This document shows positions 1 to 13,228 of a stretch of DNA of 64,000 nt, piece by piece. The notes beneath the pieces are model-generated. The model saw nothing but the letters and a program-made list of their open reading frames with translations. It had not been told where the DNA came from and did not search any database. Both the position numbers and the translations under genes were made by a program. Within the stretch, counting starts at the first letter, position 1, and every line of letters begins with the position of its first letter. The stretch lies in NCBI RefSeq assembly GCF_000759835.1, contig NZ_BBNB01000003.1, positions 1 to 64,000 on the forward strand, read 5' to 3'. The DNA is from Citrobacter sedlakii NBRC 105722 (GTDB taxonomy: Bacteria; Pseudomonadota; Gammaproteobacteria; Enterobacterales; Enterobacteriaceae).

Positions 1-264
<264 letters not shown>

Positions 265-304
265 TTATGGAGAGAGCACGGGACTTAGGTTTTAATCCTG
301 TGGA

Positions 305-2431
<2,127 letters not shown>

Positions 2432-2515
2432 TTATCTTTTAGGCGTTCAATTTAAGTAGCCCAAAGCGGGCTGCTTACTGGAAGCGCCCGCCTGGTGACT
2501 AAAATTCCGAAGGGA

Positions 2516-3560
<1,045 letters not shown>

Positions 3561-3582
3561 GAAATATACAACGATCACACAA

Positions 3583-3870
3583 TCACCAGGCCAACTGGCT
3601 GGTGTGCTGGATCGTCAGTCTGACGAAATCAGTATAGCTAACCCTGACGACGCTGTCTGAAATTTGACCACCCAGGCCGCGGGCGTCAATGTCTTCTTTC
3701 AGTGCGTATACCGTTATGGGGGCGTTGCGCAGCGTTTCAAGGAAGTGAGAGCCTTCTATTGCAGCAATAACGCCATCCTGGAGTAATAACAGCGCGTCGC
3801 CTTCCGCGAGTAAACGCTGCAGGGATGTGAAATCGGACTGCCACGGGGAGCGGTGTAAGGTATGCAGCAT
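3583..3870 (-). CDS. tusB: tRNA 2-thiouridine sulfur relay protein TusB
   Basis: Subunit of the TusBCD heterohexamer that passes persulfide sulfur from TusA to TusE and on to MnmA for 2-thiolation of U34 in tRNA-Lys, -Glu and -Gln. 95 residues, beginning [10 protein letters not shown], the normal DsrH/TusB length. It is the last gene of the yheO-tusDCB run, 7 nt after tusC, and lies just upstream of the str promoter. Confidence 0.96.
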   Translation of the reverse strand: MLHTLHRSPWQSDFTSLQRLLAEGDALLLLQDGVIAAIEGSHFLETLRNAPITVYALKEDIDARGLGGQISDSVVRVSYTDFVRLTIQHTSQLAW

Positions 3871-3877
3871 ACGAGCC

Positions 3878-4237
3878 TCAGAATCTCAGGATCACATCGT
3901 AATGGCTCAGCTCCCGACGCAGCGCTTCGGGCTCAAGCGCGGTGGCTTCCACCACAAACGCTGCGTCATCGCCAAGCCCACGCTCGCGCAGCGAGGCGGC
4001 GCACAGCCAGCATTGTTCGATATCGTACAATCCCAGCAGCTTAAAGGTGGCGATATAGTCGCGCGCCAGCACGACATCCGGTTTTTGCCCGGCAAGGATC
4101 TGGAACACGCCGTCACCCACGAAGAAGACGCCGGGATCATCCGTTAAAGCAGAGGTCGCCAGCAACGCGTCTAACCCCTCGCGGCCCGATGCGCTGCCAT
4201 GCGGCGCGGTGGAAAAAACAAAAGCCACGCGTTTCAT
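3878..4237 (-). CDS. tusC: tRNA 2-thiouridine sulfur relay protein TusC
   Basis: DsrF-family subunit of TusBCD, 119 residues from [10 protein letters not shown]. The frame stays open for 8 more codons upstream, but the chosen ATG overlaps the tusD stop by one base (TGATG), the usual coupling arrangement, and gives the family length. It has a glycine-rich region followed by a DsrE-like alpha/beta fold and lacks the sulfur-carrying cysteine of TusD, as expected. Confidence 0.96.
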   Translation of the reverse strand: MKRVAFVFSTAPHGSASGREGLDALLATSALTDDPGVFFVGDGVFQILAGQKPDVVLARDYIATFKLLGLYDIEQCWLCAASLRERGLGDDAAFVVEATALEPEALRRELSHYDVILRF

Positions 4238-4623
4238 CAGAACTGTACCATGCGATCGCACGTTAACGAGGCTTCCGCCAGCGCGCCGAGGCCGCTTAGC
4301 GTAAATCCCGGCTGAAGATTAGCGGAGAGCAACCCAAGGCGGCCCGCTTCGCTTTCATCAACCACGCCGCGACGCAGCGCCGCGGCCACGCAGATATTGA
4401 GGGCAACGCCATGCTGCGTGTGCAGTTGCCGCCAGGCGCGAACCAGGTCAAATTCATCGCTCGCCGGCGAGGTCAACTGGTTGGCGTTATATACGCCTTC
4501 ACGATAAAAGAAGACGCTGCTTAGCGTGTGGCCTTCTTCCAGTAACGCCTGAGCGAACTGCAGCGCGCTGCTCGCCTGCTGGGTACCATATGCCGGACCG
4601 GTAACCATGATGGCAAAACGCAT
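4237..4623 (-). CDS. tusD: Sulfurtransferase TusD
   Basis: The sulfur-accepting subunit of TusBCD, 128 residues. The active cysteine is Cys78 within [11 protein letters not shown], at the same position as the essential cysteine in E. coli TusD. Its start overlaps the yheO stop (TAATG) and its stop overlaps the tusC start, so the three tus genes and yheO are probably translated in a coupled way. Confidence 0.97.
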   Translation of the reverse strand: MRFAIMVTGPAYGTQQASSALQFAQALLEEGHTLSSVFFYREGVYNANQLTSPASDEFDLVRAWRQLHTQHGVALNICVAAALRRGVVDESEAGRLGLLSANLQPGFTLSGLGALAEASLTCDRMVQF

Positions 4624-5345
4624 TACTTGTCTTGCCCCTGGAAGTCGCCGCTTTTGAACTGGCGAATATAGAGATACACGGTGTGCTTGGAGATATTGAG
4701 ACGATCGGCGACCTGGTTGATCGCATCTTTAATATCAAAAATGCCTTTCTCGTACAGATTCAGAACGATCTGGCGATTCTTGGCGTTATTAGACACATTA
4801 CGATCGGCGTTCACCTCTTCGATGGTAAATTCCAGCGTCTGGGTGACCAGATCTTCAACAGAAGAAGCGAAGTTGACGGACGATCCGACTTCCGGCGTTT
4901 CAGGCGGAATAAAGGTATTCATGATTTGCGAGAACGGTACATCAAGGTTCATGTTGATGCACAGCAGGCCAATCACGCGATGCTCGCGATTGCGAATAGC
5001 AATGGTCACGGACTTCATCAGGACGCCGCTTTTCGCACGGGTAAAGTAGCACTTCGACACGCTGCTGTCCGCACCGGTCATATCGTGCAGCATACGTAAC
5101 GCAAGGTCGGTAATCGGCGAACCGATTTTACGCCCCGTGTGCTCGCCGTTGGCGATGCGAATGGCGGAGCATTTCAAATCCTGCAAAGAGTGCAAAACGA
5201 TTTCACAGTGGGAACCAATGAGCATCGCTAACCCGTCCACCACCGCTTCGTAGGATTTCAGAATATCAAAGTCGGTTTGATCGAAAGGACGTTGATCCAG
5301 TAAATCAAGCTCACTGGTTTCGTTGGTTAAAAGCGACCTGGACAT
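4623..5345 (-). CDS. yheO: YheO-type transcriptional regulator
   Basis: Putative DNA-binding regulator, 240 residues. The N-terminal half (about 25-140) is the PAS-like YheO domain and the C-terminal end is a helix-turn-helix ([21 protein letters not shown], about 207-227). A GTG four codons earlier is possible, but the AGGAG box abuts it, whereas the ATG at 5343-5345 has workable spacing; I chose the latter. It overlaps tusD by one base. The ligand and targets are not known to me. Confidence 0.93.
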   Translation of the reverse strand: MSRSLLTNETSELDLLDQRPFDQTDFDILKSYEAVVDGLAMLIGSHCEIVLHSLQDLKCSAIRIANGEHTGRKIGSPITDLALRMLHDMTGADSSVSKCYFTRAKSGVLMKSVTIAIRNREHRVIGLLCINMNLDVPFSQIMNTFIPPETPEVGSSVNFASSVEDLVTQTLEFTIEEVNADRNVSNNAKNRQIVLNLYEKGIFDIKDAINQVADRLNISKHTVYLYIRQFKSGDFQGQDK

Positions 5346-5472
5346 GAAAAAAAACACTCCTTTTCAGGAGCCTGTCGTTATGTTTTCAGGGCAGGCTCAT
5401 TAATTATGTGGATGGTTAAATTAATACAGTGGAGGTTCCACTTTCCACAACTAATTATATCCGGCCTGCAAT

Positions 5473-5502
5473 AAAAAAACCGCCGCTCTGTTCGGCGGCG
5501 GT
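5473..5502 (-). terminator. Intrinsic terminator of fkpA
   Basis: Reading the minus strand, ACCGCCG pairs with CGGCGGT and is followed by a run of seven T. It starts about 10 nt beyond the fkpA stop codon. The yheO promoter must lie in the same 5346-5511 gap. Confidence 0.85.
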
Positions 5503-5511
5503 TCTCAGTTT

Positions 5512-6336
5512 TTATTTTTTAGCAGCATCTGCGGCTTTTGCGTCAGCTTCTGCTGCGGCTTCTGGCTTCGCATCCGCCTTCGGCGCTGGTTTGATATCCA
5601 GCAGCTCTACGTCGAATACCAGCGTGGAGTTAGCCGGAATACCCGGGACGCCAGTTTTGCCGTATGCCAGCTCCGGTGGAATGACCAGCTTGATCTTACC
5701 GCCTTTCTTGATGTTTTTCAGGCCTTCGGTCCAGCCTGGGATCACGCCATCCAGACGGAAGGAGAGCGGCTCGCCACGGGTGTAGGAGTTGTCGAACTCT
5801 TTACCGTCGATCAGCGTGCCTTTGTAGTTAACAACGACGGTGTCGCTGTCTTTCGGCGCTTCGCCGGTACCCGCTTTCTCGACTTTATAAAGCAAGCCGG
5901 TAGAGGACGTTTTCACGCCTTTCTCTTTCGCAAACTTGTTACGATACTCTTTGCCCTTGGCTTCGTTTTCAGTCGCGTCTTTTTCCATCTTCGCCTGAGC
6001 GGAAGATTTCACGCGGGCTTCAAACGCCTGCAGCGTTTGTTCGATTTCCTGGTCAGTCAGCTTGCTCTTATCGGCAAACGCGTCCTGGACGCCCGCGATC
6101 AGTTGCTCTTTATCCAGTTTAATGCCCAGTTTTTCCTGTTCTTTCAGGGAGTTTTCCATATAACGACCCAGCGAAGCGCCCAGCGCATACGCTGATTTCT
6201 GATCGTCATTTTTAAACGCCGCTTTGCTGTCAGCAGCCGCAGCCGGTTTTGCCGCCTCAGCAGCGAAGGTCATCGGGGCATGCAGCGCAACGGCCATCGT
6301 GGTTGCCAGCAGCGTGGCTTTAAACAATGATTTCAT
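5512..6336 (-). CDS. fkpA: Periplasmic FKBP-type peptidyl-prolyl isomerase/chaperone
   Basis: Folding catalyst and chaperone of the periplasm, 274 residues. The signal peptide MKSLFKATLLATTMAVALHA ends near AFA-AEA. The N-terminal dimerisation and chaperone domain spans about 45-150, and the FKBP domain (VNYKGTLIDGKEFDNSY, then YGKTGVPGIPANSTLVFDVELL) about 165-255. The tail is Ala/Lys-rich and somewhat longer than in E. coli (270 aa). A sigma-E type promoter is visible upstream. Confidence 0.97.
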   Translation of the reverse strand: MKSLFKATLLATTMAVALHAPMTFAAEAAKPAAAADSKAAFKNDDQKSAYALGASLGRYMENSLKEQEKLGIKLDKEQLIAGVQDAFADKSKLTDQEIEQTLQAFEARVKSSAQAKMEKDATENEAKGKEYRNKFAKEKGVKTSSTGLLYKVEKAGTGEAPKDSDTVVVNYKGTLIDGKEFDNSYTRGEPLSFRLDGVIPGWTEGLKNIKKGGKIKLVIPPELAYGKTGVPGIPANSTLVFDVELLDIKPAPKADAKPEAAAEADAKAADAAKK

Positions 6337-6449
6337 CCATATCTCCAGGGCCGGGGCATCTCACCCCGAGGTTAGCTTCATTTAAGAAGCGTACTATAAA
6401 GCGTTGTTGAACAAATCAACATAAGGACATGCCTTATTCTCACTTCTTT

Positions 6450-6477
6450 TCAGACTCTTTTTGTTTAAATTAGTTTC
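6450..6477 (-). promoter_or_regulatory. Candidate sigma-E promoter of fkpA
   Basis: On the minus strand GAAACT (6472-6477) and GTCTGA (6450-6455) are separated by 16 bp, close to the sigma-E pattern GGAACTT-N16-TCTGA. fkpA is a known sigma-E regulon member in E. coli. The site is about 115 bp upstream of the ATG. Confidence 0.6.
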
Positions 6478-6558
6478 GGCGCGGCGCAATCAGGGCTGCG
6501 CTCATCGACAGAATTCAGTAGAATCCGCCGCAACCCGGGATAATCAATGAGGTGAATC

Positions 6559-6777
6559 ATGCAGGATACCACGCTGGAAACTCGTCTGGCCGAACTGGAA
6601 AGTCGCCTGGCTTTTCAGGAAATCACCATTGAAGAGCTCAACGTGACGGTCACCGCCCACGAAATGGAAATGGCCAAATTGCGCGATCATCTGCGTCTGC
6701 TGACCGAGAAACTGAAGGCCAGCCAGCCGTCCAATATCGCCTCCCAGGCGGAAGAGACGCCACCGCCTCATTATTGA
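6559..6777 (+). CDS. slyX: SlyX family protein
   Basis: Small coiled-coil protein of 72 residues and unknown function. Almost the whole chain up to residue 55 is heptad-like ([20 protein letters not shown]), and the tail is the short ETPPPHY typical of SlyX. It sits alone on the plus strand between fkpA and slyD, in the same position as in E. coli. A GAGGTGA sequence precedes the ATG. Confidence 0.95.
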   Translation: MQDTTLETRLAELESRLAFQEITIEELNVTVTAHEMEMAKLRDHLRLLTEKLKASQPSNIASQAEETPPPHY

Positions 6778-6783
6778 GACGTA

Positions 6784-6820
6784 AAAAAAGCGGGTTATAT
6801 TCTATACCCGCTTTATTTTG
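6784..6820. terminator. Bidirectional terminator between slyX and slyD
   Basis: AAAGCGGGT and ACCCGCTTT form a stem around a short AT-rich loop. There is an A-run on the left and TTTATTTT on the right, so it has a U-tract in both directions. It serves convergent slyX and slyD. Confidence 0.8.
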
Positions 6821-6912
6821 CGCTCCGTTCATGTACCGCGCGCTAAATACCCTATGAATTTCTCGTCACAGCAAGATCCAGCCGACCCTGCGTGGCTTAA
6901 AAGACGACGGGA

Positions 6913-7515
6913 TTAGTGGCAACCGCAGCCGCCGTGACCTTTACCGCCGCCACCGCAGCAGCCTTCGCCACCGTGCTCGTGACCGTGGTCATGGCCGTGA
7001 CCGCCGCAGCAGCCGTCGTGACCGTGGTCATGATCGTGGTCGTGACCGTGTGCGCCGTGAACGTGACCATGAGCCAGTTCTTCTTCCGTCGCTTCGCGGA
7101 TCGCTACCACTTCAACGTTGAATTTCAGGTTCTGACCCGCCAGCATGTGGTTACCGTCAACCACAACGTGGTCGTCTTCCACTTCGGTAATTTCTACCGG
7201 AACCGGACCCTGGTCGGTTTCCGCCAGGAAGCGCATGCCCACCTGCAGCTCGTCAACGCCCATGAAGACGTCTTTAGGTACGCGCTGTACCAGGTTTTCG
7301 TCATACTGACCGTAGGCGTCGTTCGCGCCAACAGCTACATCGAATTTGTCGCCAACTTCGTGACCTTCCAGGGCGGTTTCCAGACCAGAGATCAGAGAAC
7401 CGTGACCGTGCAGGTAGTCCAGCGGCGCACTCACCGGAGACTCATCAACCAACACACCGTCTTCTGTACGTACCTGATAGGCCAGGCTGACCACCAGGTC
7501 TTTTGCTACTTTCAT
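6913..7515 (-). CDS. slyD: FKBP-type peptidyl-prolyl isomerase/metallochaperone SlyD
   Basis: Cytoplasmic prolyl isomerase and Ni2+ chaperone used in hydrogenase maturation, 200 residues. The FKBP core with the inserted IF domain occupies residues 1-146. The tail from about residue 150 is very rich in His, Cys and Gly (repeats such as HGHDHDHDHGHDGCCGG) and binds nickel. The tail is a few residues longer than in E. coli (196 aa) with a somewhat different repeat layout. It follows yheV after 94 nt. Confidence 0.97.
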   Translation of the reverse strand: MKVAKDLVVSLAYQVRTEDGVLVDESPVSAPLDYLHGHGSLISGLETALEGHEVGDKFDVAVGANDAYGQYDENLVQRVPKDVFMGVDELQVGMRFLAETDQGPVPVEITEVEDDHVVVDGNHMLAGQNLKFNVEVVAIREATEEELAHGHVHGAHGHDHDHDHGHDGCCGGHGHDHGHEHGGEGCCGGGGKGHGGCGCH

Positions 7516-7609
7516 GATATCTCCTGAGCGTGGGAAAATTGCTGGCGCAGATTGTAGCGGAAATCTGCACCCGTGTACCCTTTAGCTTAAAAAAACTCGG
7601 GGCATATCG

Positions 7610-7810
7610 CTAGTCCGGATGAAAGATCCCGATCACTTGCTCCTCTTTGCGCACATGATCGCGCGCATCTTTATCCGCTTCCCGCATTTGGTGACCGCAC
7701 TTAACACACTCAACAATATCGATATTATTCTCGCGCCACATCGCCAATGTGTCCTGCGCCTGGCAGGACGGGCATTTCGCCCCGGCAATAAAACGTTTAC
7801 GGATTGTCAT
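7610..7810 (-). CDS. yheV: Zinc-ribbon protein YheV
   Basis: 66-residue protein with two CxxC pairs (CPSC at 13-16, CVKCGH at 35-40) forming a zinc ribbon. Function unknown. It is 9 nt downstream of kefB and probably in the kefGB-yheV-slyD transcription unit, the same arrangement as in E. coli. Confidence 0.94.
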   Translation of the reverse strand: MTIRKRFIAGAKCPSCQAQDTLAMWRENNIDIVECVKCGHQMREADKDARDHVRKEEQVIGIFHPD

Positions 7811-7819
7811 ACTGAACCT

Positions 7820-9625
7820 CTATTCAAATTCATCCCAGCCGTCCAACTGACGTCGTTCCTGCTGCATCTCGCGCTGAAAAATCTCCTCAAGCTCGCGCCT
7901 GGCTTCTCTGGCGCGCGAAATTTGTAGGGTATCGGCATGCATCGGAATAAGCTCCCGCAGCATTCGCATATCCAGCCGTCGGAAATGCAACTGCGCCCGC
8001 TGCGCCTGGTGAGGGTGCATGCCCAGCGACACCAGCGTTTTACGCCCGAGTTCCAGCGCGCTGGAAAACGTTTCACGGGAAAACTGCGTTACCCCTGCCT
8101 GTAATAACTCATGTGCTTCCACACGTCCGCGCGCTCGCGCAAGAATATGCAAATGCGGGAAGTGTTGCTGACAGATCTCCACCAGCTTCATCGTATCTTC
8201 CGGATCGTTGCAGGTGATAACGATGGATTCTGCCGCCTCCGCGCCCGCAGAGCGCAGAAGATCCACCTGCGTCGCATCGCCGTAATAGACCTTGTAGCCA
8301 TATTTTCGCATCAGGTTTACGGCGCTGATATCCCGTTCCAGAACGGTAATACGCATTTTATTCGCCATCAGCAAACGCCCAATCACCTGGCCGAAACGGC
8401 CAAACCCGACCACAATCACTTGCGGCTTATCGTCATCCACCCACGGTTTTTCGTCCTCTTCATCCGGGCCGTTAAACTGACGCGAGAGCCATTTGTCGAT
8501 AAGTTTCATTAGCATGGGCGTGGTCATCATCGACAGCGTGACGGTAACCAACAATAGCGCCATTTGATCGCCCTGAAAAAGCCGCTGCGACGAGGCTGTA
8601 GAAAACAGCACGAAGGCGAATTCCCCCCCCTGGCTCAGGACGCCGGCAAACTGCATTCTTTCCGAGCTGCGAAGACCGTAGAGCCGCGCCAACCCATAGA
8701 GCACCAACGTTTTTACCGCCACCAGCACCACCACGCTTGCCACAACCCACGGCAGATGGGTGTACAGCACGCCCAGGTTGAGCGACATGCCAACCGAGAT
8801 AAAAAACAGGCCGAGCAACAGTCCCTTGAACGGATCAATGGCCGTTTCCAGCTCATGGCGATATTCGCTTTCCGCCAGCAGCACGCCCGCAATAAACGTG
8901 CCCAGCGCCATCGACAACCCCAGCGCGTCCATAAATAAGGCAGAACCCAGCACCAGCAGCAGCGTCGCGGCGGTAAACACTTCGCGTACGCCGGACGCGG
9001 CGATGAAGCGGAACACCGGGCGCAATAAGTAGCGCCCGCCAATCAACATCCCGGCGAAAGCAAGCACTTTCATGCCAATCTTCATCCAGTCGAAATGCTC
9101 GTCGGCGGAACCGGCGAGCAACGGCACCAGCGCCAGCGCCGGGATCACCGCCAGGTCCTGAAACAACAACACCGAGAAGCCAAGTTGCCCCGACTCGCTG
9201 CGATTCATCCCCTTCTCGCGCATCAGTTGTAGCGCCATCGCGGTCGAGGACATTGCCAGACCGATACCGCCAACCACCGCGGCTTGCCACGAAAAATCCG
9301 TCAACATCAATAGCCCGGCGAGCAGCGCCGCGCTGAGCAACACCTGCGCCGCCCCGACGCCAAAAATCGATCGCCGAAGCTGCCAGAGTTTCGCCGGGTT
9401 CAGCTCCAGCCCGATAATGAACATCAGGAATACGACGCCAAGCTCAGAGAAATGCAGAATCTCGTCAACGTCGCTAATGAATCCCAGACCCCATGGGCCA
9501 ATGGCGATACCCGCAAGCAGATACCCTAATACCGCGCCGATGCCGAGCCGTGAAGCCAGCGGCACCGCCGCCACCGCCGCGAAGAGGAACAGCACGCCCG
9601 CCAGCAATAAATCGGAACCTTCCAT
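7820..9625 (-). CDS. kefB: Glutathione-regulated K+ efflux system protein KefB
   Basis: Inner-membrane K+/H+ antiporter that protects against electrophiles; it is held closed by glutathione and opened by glutathione adducts. 601 residues. The N-terminal two thirds is a CPA2 antiporter with about 12 membrane segments. The C-terminal part is a cytosolic RCK_N/TrkA domain beginning [18 protein letters not shown] (about 402-419). The start [10 protein letters not shown] overlaps the kefG stop by one base (TGATG); a longer open frame upstream lies inside kefG and is rejected. Confidence 0.97.
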   Translation of the reverse strand: MEGSDLLLAGVLFLFAAVAAVPLASRLGIGAVLGYLLAGIAIGPWGLGFISDVDEILHFSELGVVFLMFIIGLELNPAKLWQLRRSIFGVGAAQVLLSAALLAGLLMLTDFSWQAAVVGGIGLAMSSTAMALQLMREKGMNRSESGQLGFSVLLFQDLAVIPALALVPLLAGSADEHFDWMKIGMKVLAFAGMLIGGRYLLRPVFRFIAASGVREVFTAATLLLVLGSALFMDALGLSMALGTFIAGVLLAESEYRHELETAIDPFKGLLLGLFFISVGMSLNLGVLYTHLPWVVASVVVLVAVKTLVLYGLARLYGLRSSERMQFAGVLSQGGEFAFVLFSTASSQRLFQGDQMALLLVTVTLSMMTTPMLMKLIDKWLSRQFNGPDEEDEKPWVDDDKPQVIVVGFGRFGQVIGRLLMANKMRITVLERDISAVNLMRKYGYKVYYGDATQVDLLRSAGAEAAESIVITCNDPEDTMKLVEICQQHFPHLHILARARGRVEAHELLQAGVTQFSRETFSSALELGRKTLVSLGMHPHQAQRAQLHFRRLDMRMLRELIPMHADTLQISRAREARRELEEIFQREMQQERRQLDGWDEFE

Positions 9626-10179
9626 CAGCGGCCTCCCACGGGAACAGGCTGGGTAAGCCAGTCGCCATATGCTTTCGCATGGCTTTCCAGCTCTTGCGCG
9701 CTCTGCCGCCTGGCCCAGTAAATAATGATCGGACTCATCCAGTGCATCCGGCACATACCCGCCGTCAGCTCAAAGGGCCGCAGGACGTCGCTCATCGGGT
9801 AACGATTCAGAGCGTCATAGCGATAGGCGCTCTCCGGTTCGCCAGTGGTAATCACGCTGCGCCAGTACTTTCCCGCGAGCTGGTTCCCCCCCGGACCGCT
9901 GGCAAAGCCGCGGCTTAACACCCGATCCAGCCACTCTTTCAACAGCGCCGGGCAGCTATAGGTATACAGCGGATGCTGAAACACAATCACATCATGCTCA
10001 CGCAAAAGAGCCTGCTCATGCGGAATATCAATAAAAAAATCAGGATAGTGCGCGTAGAGATCGTGCACCGTTACGTTACTGAGCTGCATAGCCGGCTTAA
10101 GCAGCACCCGGTTCGCCACCGAGTCCTGAGATTCCGGATGGGCATACAGCAGCAACACCTTTGCTGGCTGAGACATCAT
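9625..10179 (-). CDS. kefG: KefB ancillary flavoprotein KefG
   Basis: NAD(P)H oxidoreductase-like partner required for full KefB activity, 184 residues. Flavodoxin-like fold, with [12 protein letters not shown] near the N-terminus and the [18 protein letters not shown] motif near 70-87. It is translationally coupled to kefB and lies first in this minus-strand unit. It is transcribed divergently from yheS. Confidence 0.97.
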   Translation of the reverse strand: MMSQPAKVLLLYAHPESQDSVANRVLLKPAMQLSNVTVHDLYAHYPDFFIDIPHEQALLREHDVIVFQHPLYTYSCPALLKEWLDRVLSRGFASGPGGNQLAGKYWRSVITTGEPESAYRYDALNRYPMSDVLRPFELTAGMCRMHWMSPIIIYWARRQSAQELESHAKAYGDWLTQPVPVGGR

Positions 10180-10313
10180 CCCCCTCCCGGTTTTATTTCT
10201 GTTTTTGTGTCGCGTTGTTGTTTTGGGCTACCATTGCGCCCCAGTGCGGCAGAATGCCAGCACACTACATTATCATAATGATAAATTAACATAGTCAGAA
10301 CATACGGCGCCTT

Positions 10314-12215
10314 ATGATTGTTTTCTCCTCGTTACAAATTCGTCGCGGCGTGCGCGTCTTGCTGGACAATGCCGCTGCCACTATCAATCCGGGCCAGAAG
10401 GTCGGCCTGGTGGGCAAGAACGGCTGCGGGAAATCTACCCTGCTGGCGTTGCTGAAAAATGAAATCAGCGCCGACGCCGGAAGTTTTAGCTATCCTGGCA
10501 ACTGGCAGCTGGCGTGGGTGAATCAGGAAACCCCCGCCCTGGCCCAGCCAGCGCTGGAGTACGTCATTGACGGCGACCGCGAATACCGTCAACTGGAAGC
10601 CCAGTTGCACGACGCTAACGAACGTAACGACGGACACGCTATCGCCACTGTACACGGCAAGCTGGACGCCATTGACGCCTGGACCGTCCGCTCACGCGCC
10701 GCCAGTCTGCTGCATGGGCTGGGGTTCAGCAACGAACAGCTTGAACGTCCGGTCAGCGACTTCTCGGGCGGCTGGCGTATGCGCCTCAACCTGGCGCAGG
10801 CGCTGATCTGCCGCTCCGATCTGCTGCTGCTCGACGAACCGACTAACCACCTCGATCTTGATGCGGTTATCTGGCTGGAAAAATGGCTGAAAGGCTATCA
10901 GGGCACTCTGATTCTGATCTCCCATGACCGGGATTTTCTCGACCCGGTAGTGGACAAAATTATCCACATCGAACAGCAAAACCTGTTCGAGTACACCGGC
11001 AATTACAGCGCGTTTGAAATCCAGCGCGCCACCCGTCTGGCCCAGCAGCAAGCGATGTACGAAAGCCAGCAGGAACGCGTGGCGCATCTGCAAAGCTATA
11101 TTGACCGCTTTCGCGCCAAGGCGACCAAAGCCAAGCAGGCGCAAAGCCGAATCAAAATGCTGGAGCGCATGGAGCTGATCGCCCCTGCGCACGTGGATAA
11201 CCCCTTCCACTTTAGCTTCCGCGCGCCGGAAAGCCTGCCAAACCCATTGCTGAAAATGGAAAAAGTGAGCGCGGGTTACGGCGAGCGCATCATACTCGAC
11301 TCCATTAAGCTGAATCTGGTGCCTGGCTCGCGCATTGGCCTGCTTGGCCGCAACGGCGCCGGGAAGTCTACGCTTATCAAGCTGCTGGCGGGCGAGCTCA
11401 CGCCGGTCAGTGGCGAAATCGGCCTGGCGAAAGGCATTAAGCTTGGCTATTTCGCCCAGCATCAGCTGGAGTACCTGCGCGCTGACGAGTCACCGCTGCA
11501 ACACCTGTCGCGCCTGGCGCCGCAGGAACAGGAGCAGAAGCTGCGCGACTATCTCGGCGGCTTTGGCTTCCAGGGCGATAAGGTCACCGAAGAGACGCGG
11601 CGTTTCTCCGGCGGCGAAAAAGCCCGTCTGGTGTTGGCATTGATTGTCTGGCAGCGCCCGAACCTGTTGCTGCTTGATGAACCGACCAACCATCTCGATC
11701 TCGACATGCGTCAGGCGTTGACCGAAGCATTGATCGAATTCGAAGGCGCGCTGGTCGTCGTGTCGCACGACCGTCACCTGTTGCGCTCCACCACCGACGA
11801 TCTCTACCTGGTCCACGACCGTAAAGTCGAACCGTTTGACGGCGACCTGGAAGATTATCAGCAGTGGCTGAGCGAGGTGCAGAAACAGGAAAACCAGCCT
11901 GCTGAAGCGCCAAAAGAGAACGCGAACAGTGCGCAAGCGCGTAAAGATCAGAAGCGTCGTGAAGCCGAGCTGCGTACGCAGACCCAGCCGCTGCGCAAAG
12001 AGATCGCCCGTCTTGAAAAAGAGATGGAAAAACTGAACGCGCAGTTAGCGCAGGCGGAAGAAAAGCTGGGCGACAGTGAACTGTACGACCAGAGCCGTAA
12101 AGCAGAGCTGACCGAGTGCCTGCAACAACAGGCCAGCGCCAAAGCCGGGCTGGAAGCGTGCGAAATAGCCTGGCTGGACGCGCAAGAGCAGCTTGAGCAA
12201 ATGCTGGCCGACTAA
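10314..12215 (+). CDS. yheS: ABC-F ATPase YheS
   Basis: Soluble duplicated ATP-binding protein of the ABC-F family, which acts on ribosomes; 633 residues. Two ABC modules are complete: Walker A GKNGCGKST and GRNGAGKST, signatures FSGGWRMRL and FSGGEKARL, and two LLLLDEPTNHLD Walker B motifs. A charged linker lies between the modules and the C-terminal tail (about 525-625) is coiled coil. There are no membrane segments. mdcR begins only 15 nt downstream on the same strand, unlike E. coli where yheT follows. Confidence 0.96.
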   Translation: MIVFSSLQIRRGVRVLLDNAAATINPGQKVGLVGKNGCGKSTLLALLKNEISADAGSFSYPGNWQLAWVNQETPALAQPALEYVIDGDREYRQLEAQLHDANERNDGHAIATVHGKLDAIDAWTVRSRAASLLHGLGFSNEQLERPVSDFSGGWRMRLNLAQALICRSDLLLLDEPTNHLDLDAVIWLEKWLKGYQGTLILISHDRDFLDPVVDKIIHIEQQNLFEYTGNYSAFEIQRATRLAQQQAMYESQQERVAHLQSYIDRFRAKATKAKQAQSRIKMLERMELIAPAHVDNPFHFSFRAPESLPNPLLKMEKVSAGYGERIILDSIKLNLVPGSRIGLLGRNGAGKSTLIKLLAGELTPVSGEIGLAKGIKLGYFAQHQLEYLRADESPLQHLSRLAPQEQEQKLRDYLGGFGFQGDKVTEETRRFSGGEKARLVLALIVWQRPNLLLLDEPTNHLDLDMRQALTEALIEFEGALVVVSHDRHLLRSTTDDLYLVHDRKVEPFDGDLEDYQQWLSEVQKQENQPAEAPKENANSAQARKDQKRREAELRTQTQPLRKEIARLEKEMEKLNAQLAQAEEKLGDSELYDQSRKAELTECLQQQASAKAGLEACEIAWLDAQEQLEQMLAD

Positions 12216-12230
12216 CCACAGGAAACCACC

Positions 12231-13163
12231 ATGACGCCGCTCATCACCAACGATATTACTTTCCGCAAGCTCAGCATCTTCATGACGTTTATGGAGAAAG
12301 GGAATATTGCCCGCACGGCGGAAGCGCTGGATATCAGTGGGGTGAGCGTGCATCGCGCGTTACATACGCTGGAAGAAAATGTCCGTTGTCCGCTGTTTGT
12401 GCATAAAGGTCGCAACCTGATCCCGCAACCGGCGGCCTGGACACTGCTGGAATATTGTCAGGAAGTCACTCAGCTTATGGCGCGAGGGCTGGAGGAAGCG
12501 CGTAAAACGGCGGGGGTCGGCCAGGGGCGCTTACGCGTCGGCACACTTTACTCGCTGACCCTGGAGACCGTCCCGCATCTGATCATGGGCATGAAGCTAC
12601 GGCGTCCCGACCTCGAACTGGATCTGACGATGGGGTCGAACGAAGCGCTGCTTGCGATGCTGGAAGAAGGTACGCTGGATGCGATCCTGATTTCTATTTC
12701 GGAAAGTGAAATCGATCGCAACAGTCTGGAAGTGCTGCCGCTGTTTCATGACGACATCTATCTCGCCGCACCGTCAACGGCCACACTGGACAGCTCCTCG
12801 CCTGCCGATCTGCGCGATTACCGGGAACAGAAGTTTGTTTCTCTGGCGGAAGGCTTCGCCACCTATGCCGGCTTTCAGGAGGCCTTTCACATCGCCGGAT
12901 TCGAGCCGGAGATCGTCACCCGCGTGAATGACATTTTCTCGATGCTCAGTCTGGTGCAGGCGGGTGTCGGCTTTACCCTGATGCCGGGACGCATGAAGAA
13001 GATGTATGAGAATTCCGTGCAGCTACTGAAGCTGGCGCAGCCCTACCAGATGCAGCAGCTTATCGCGATTGTCTTCGCCCGCAACCGTGAGCGCGACCCG
13101 AATCTGCTGGCGCTCGCCGCCGAAGGACGAATGTACGCGCGCAGTCTGGAGCCTGGCGTTTGA
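12231..13163 (+). CDS. mdcR: LysR-type regulator of malonate utilisation
   Basis: 310-residue LysR-family protein. The winged helix-turn-helix lies at about 15-70 (ARTAEALDISGVSVHRALHT) and the effector-binding domain from about 95 to the end. It is placed at the end of, and convergent with, mdcABCDEFGH, matching the arrangement known from Klebsiella pneumoniae, where MdcR activates the operon. The assignment to mdcR rests on context plus family. Only 15 nt separate it from yheS, so it may be transcribed by read-through from yheS. A GGAAAC ribosome-binding site precedes the ATG. Confidence 0.9.
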   Translation: MTPLITNDITFRKLSIFMTFMEKGNIARTAEALDISGVSVHRALHTLEENVRCPLFVHKGRNLIPQPAAWTLLEYCQEVTQLMARGLEEARKTAGVGQGRLRVGTLYSLTLETVPHLIMGMKLRRPDLELDLTMGSNEALLAMLEEGTLDAILISISESEIDRNSLEVLPLFHDDIYLAAPSTATLDSSSPADLRDYREQKFVSLAEGFATYAGFQEAFHIAGFEPEIVTRVNDIFSMLSLVQAGVGFTLMPGRMKKMYENSVQLLKLAQPYQMQQLIAIVFARNRERDPNLLALAAEGRMYARSLEPGV

Positions 13164-13228
13164 TTGCCGGTTAGCCTGAGGCCAATACATCCTGTAAGCA
13201 GGAGAAGCATCGCGCCAGCAGGCAACAA

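Noticed and set aside
6916-7527. Low-complexity open frame (Ala/Val/Thr-rich) opposite slyD
   Set aside because: It is the reverse complement of the His/Gly-rich SlyD tail and has no protein-like features.
9626-9754. 43-codon N-terminal extension of kefB
   Set aside because: It lies inside kefG in another frame; KefB begins [10 protein letters not shown] in the family.
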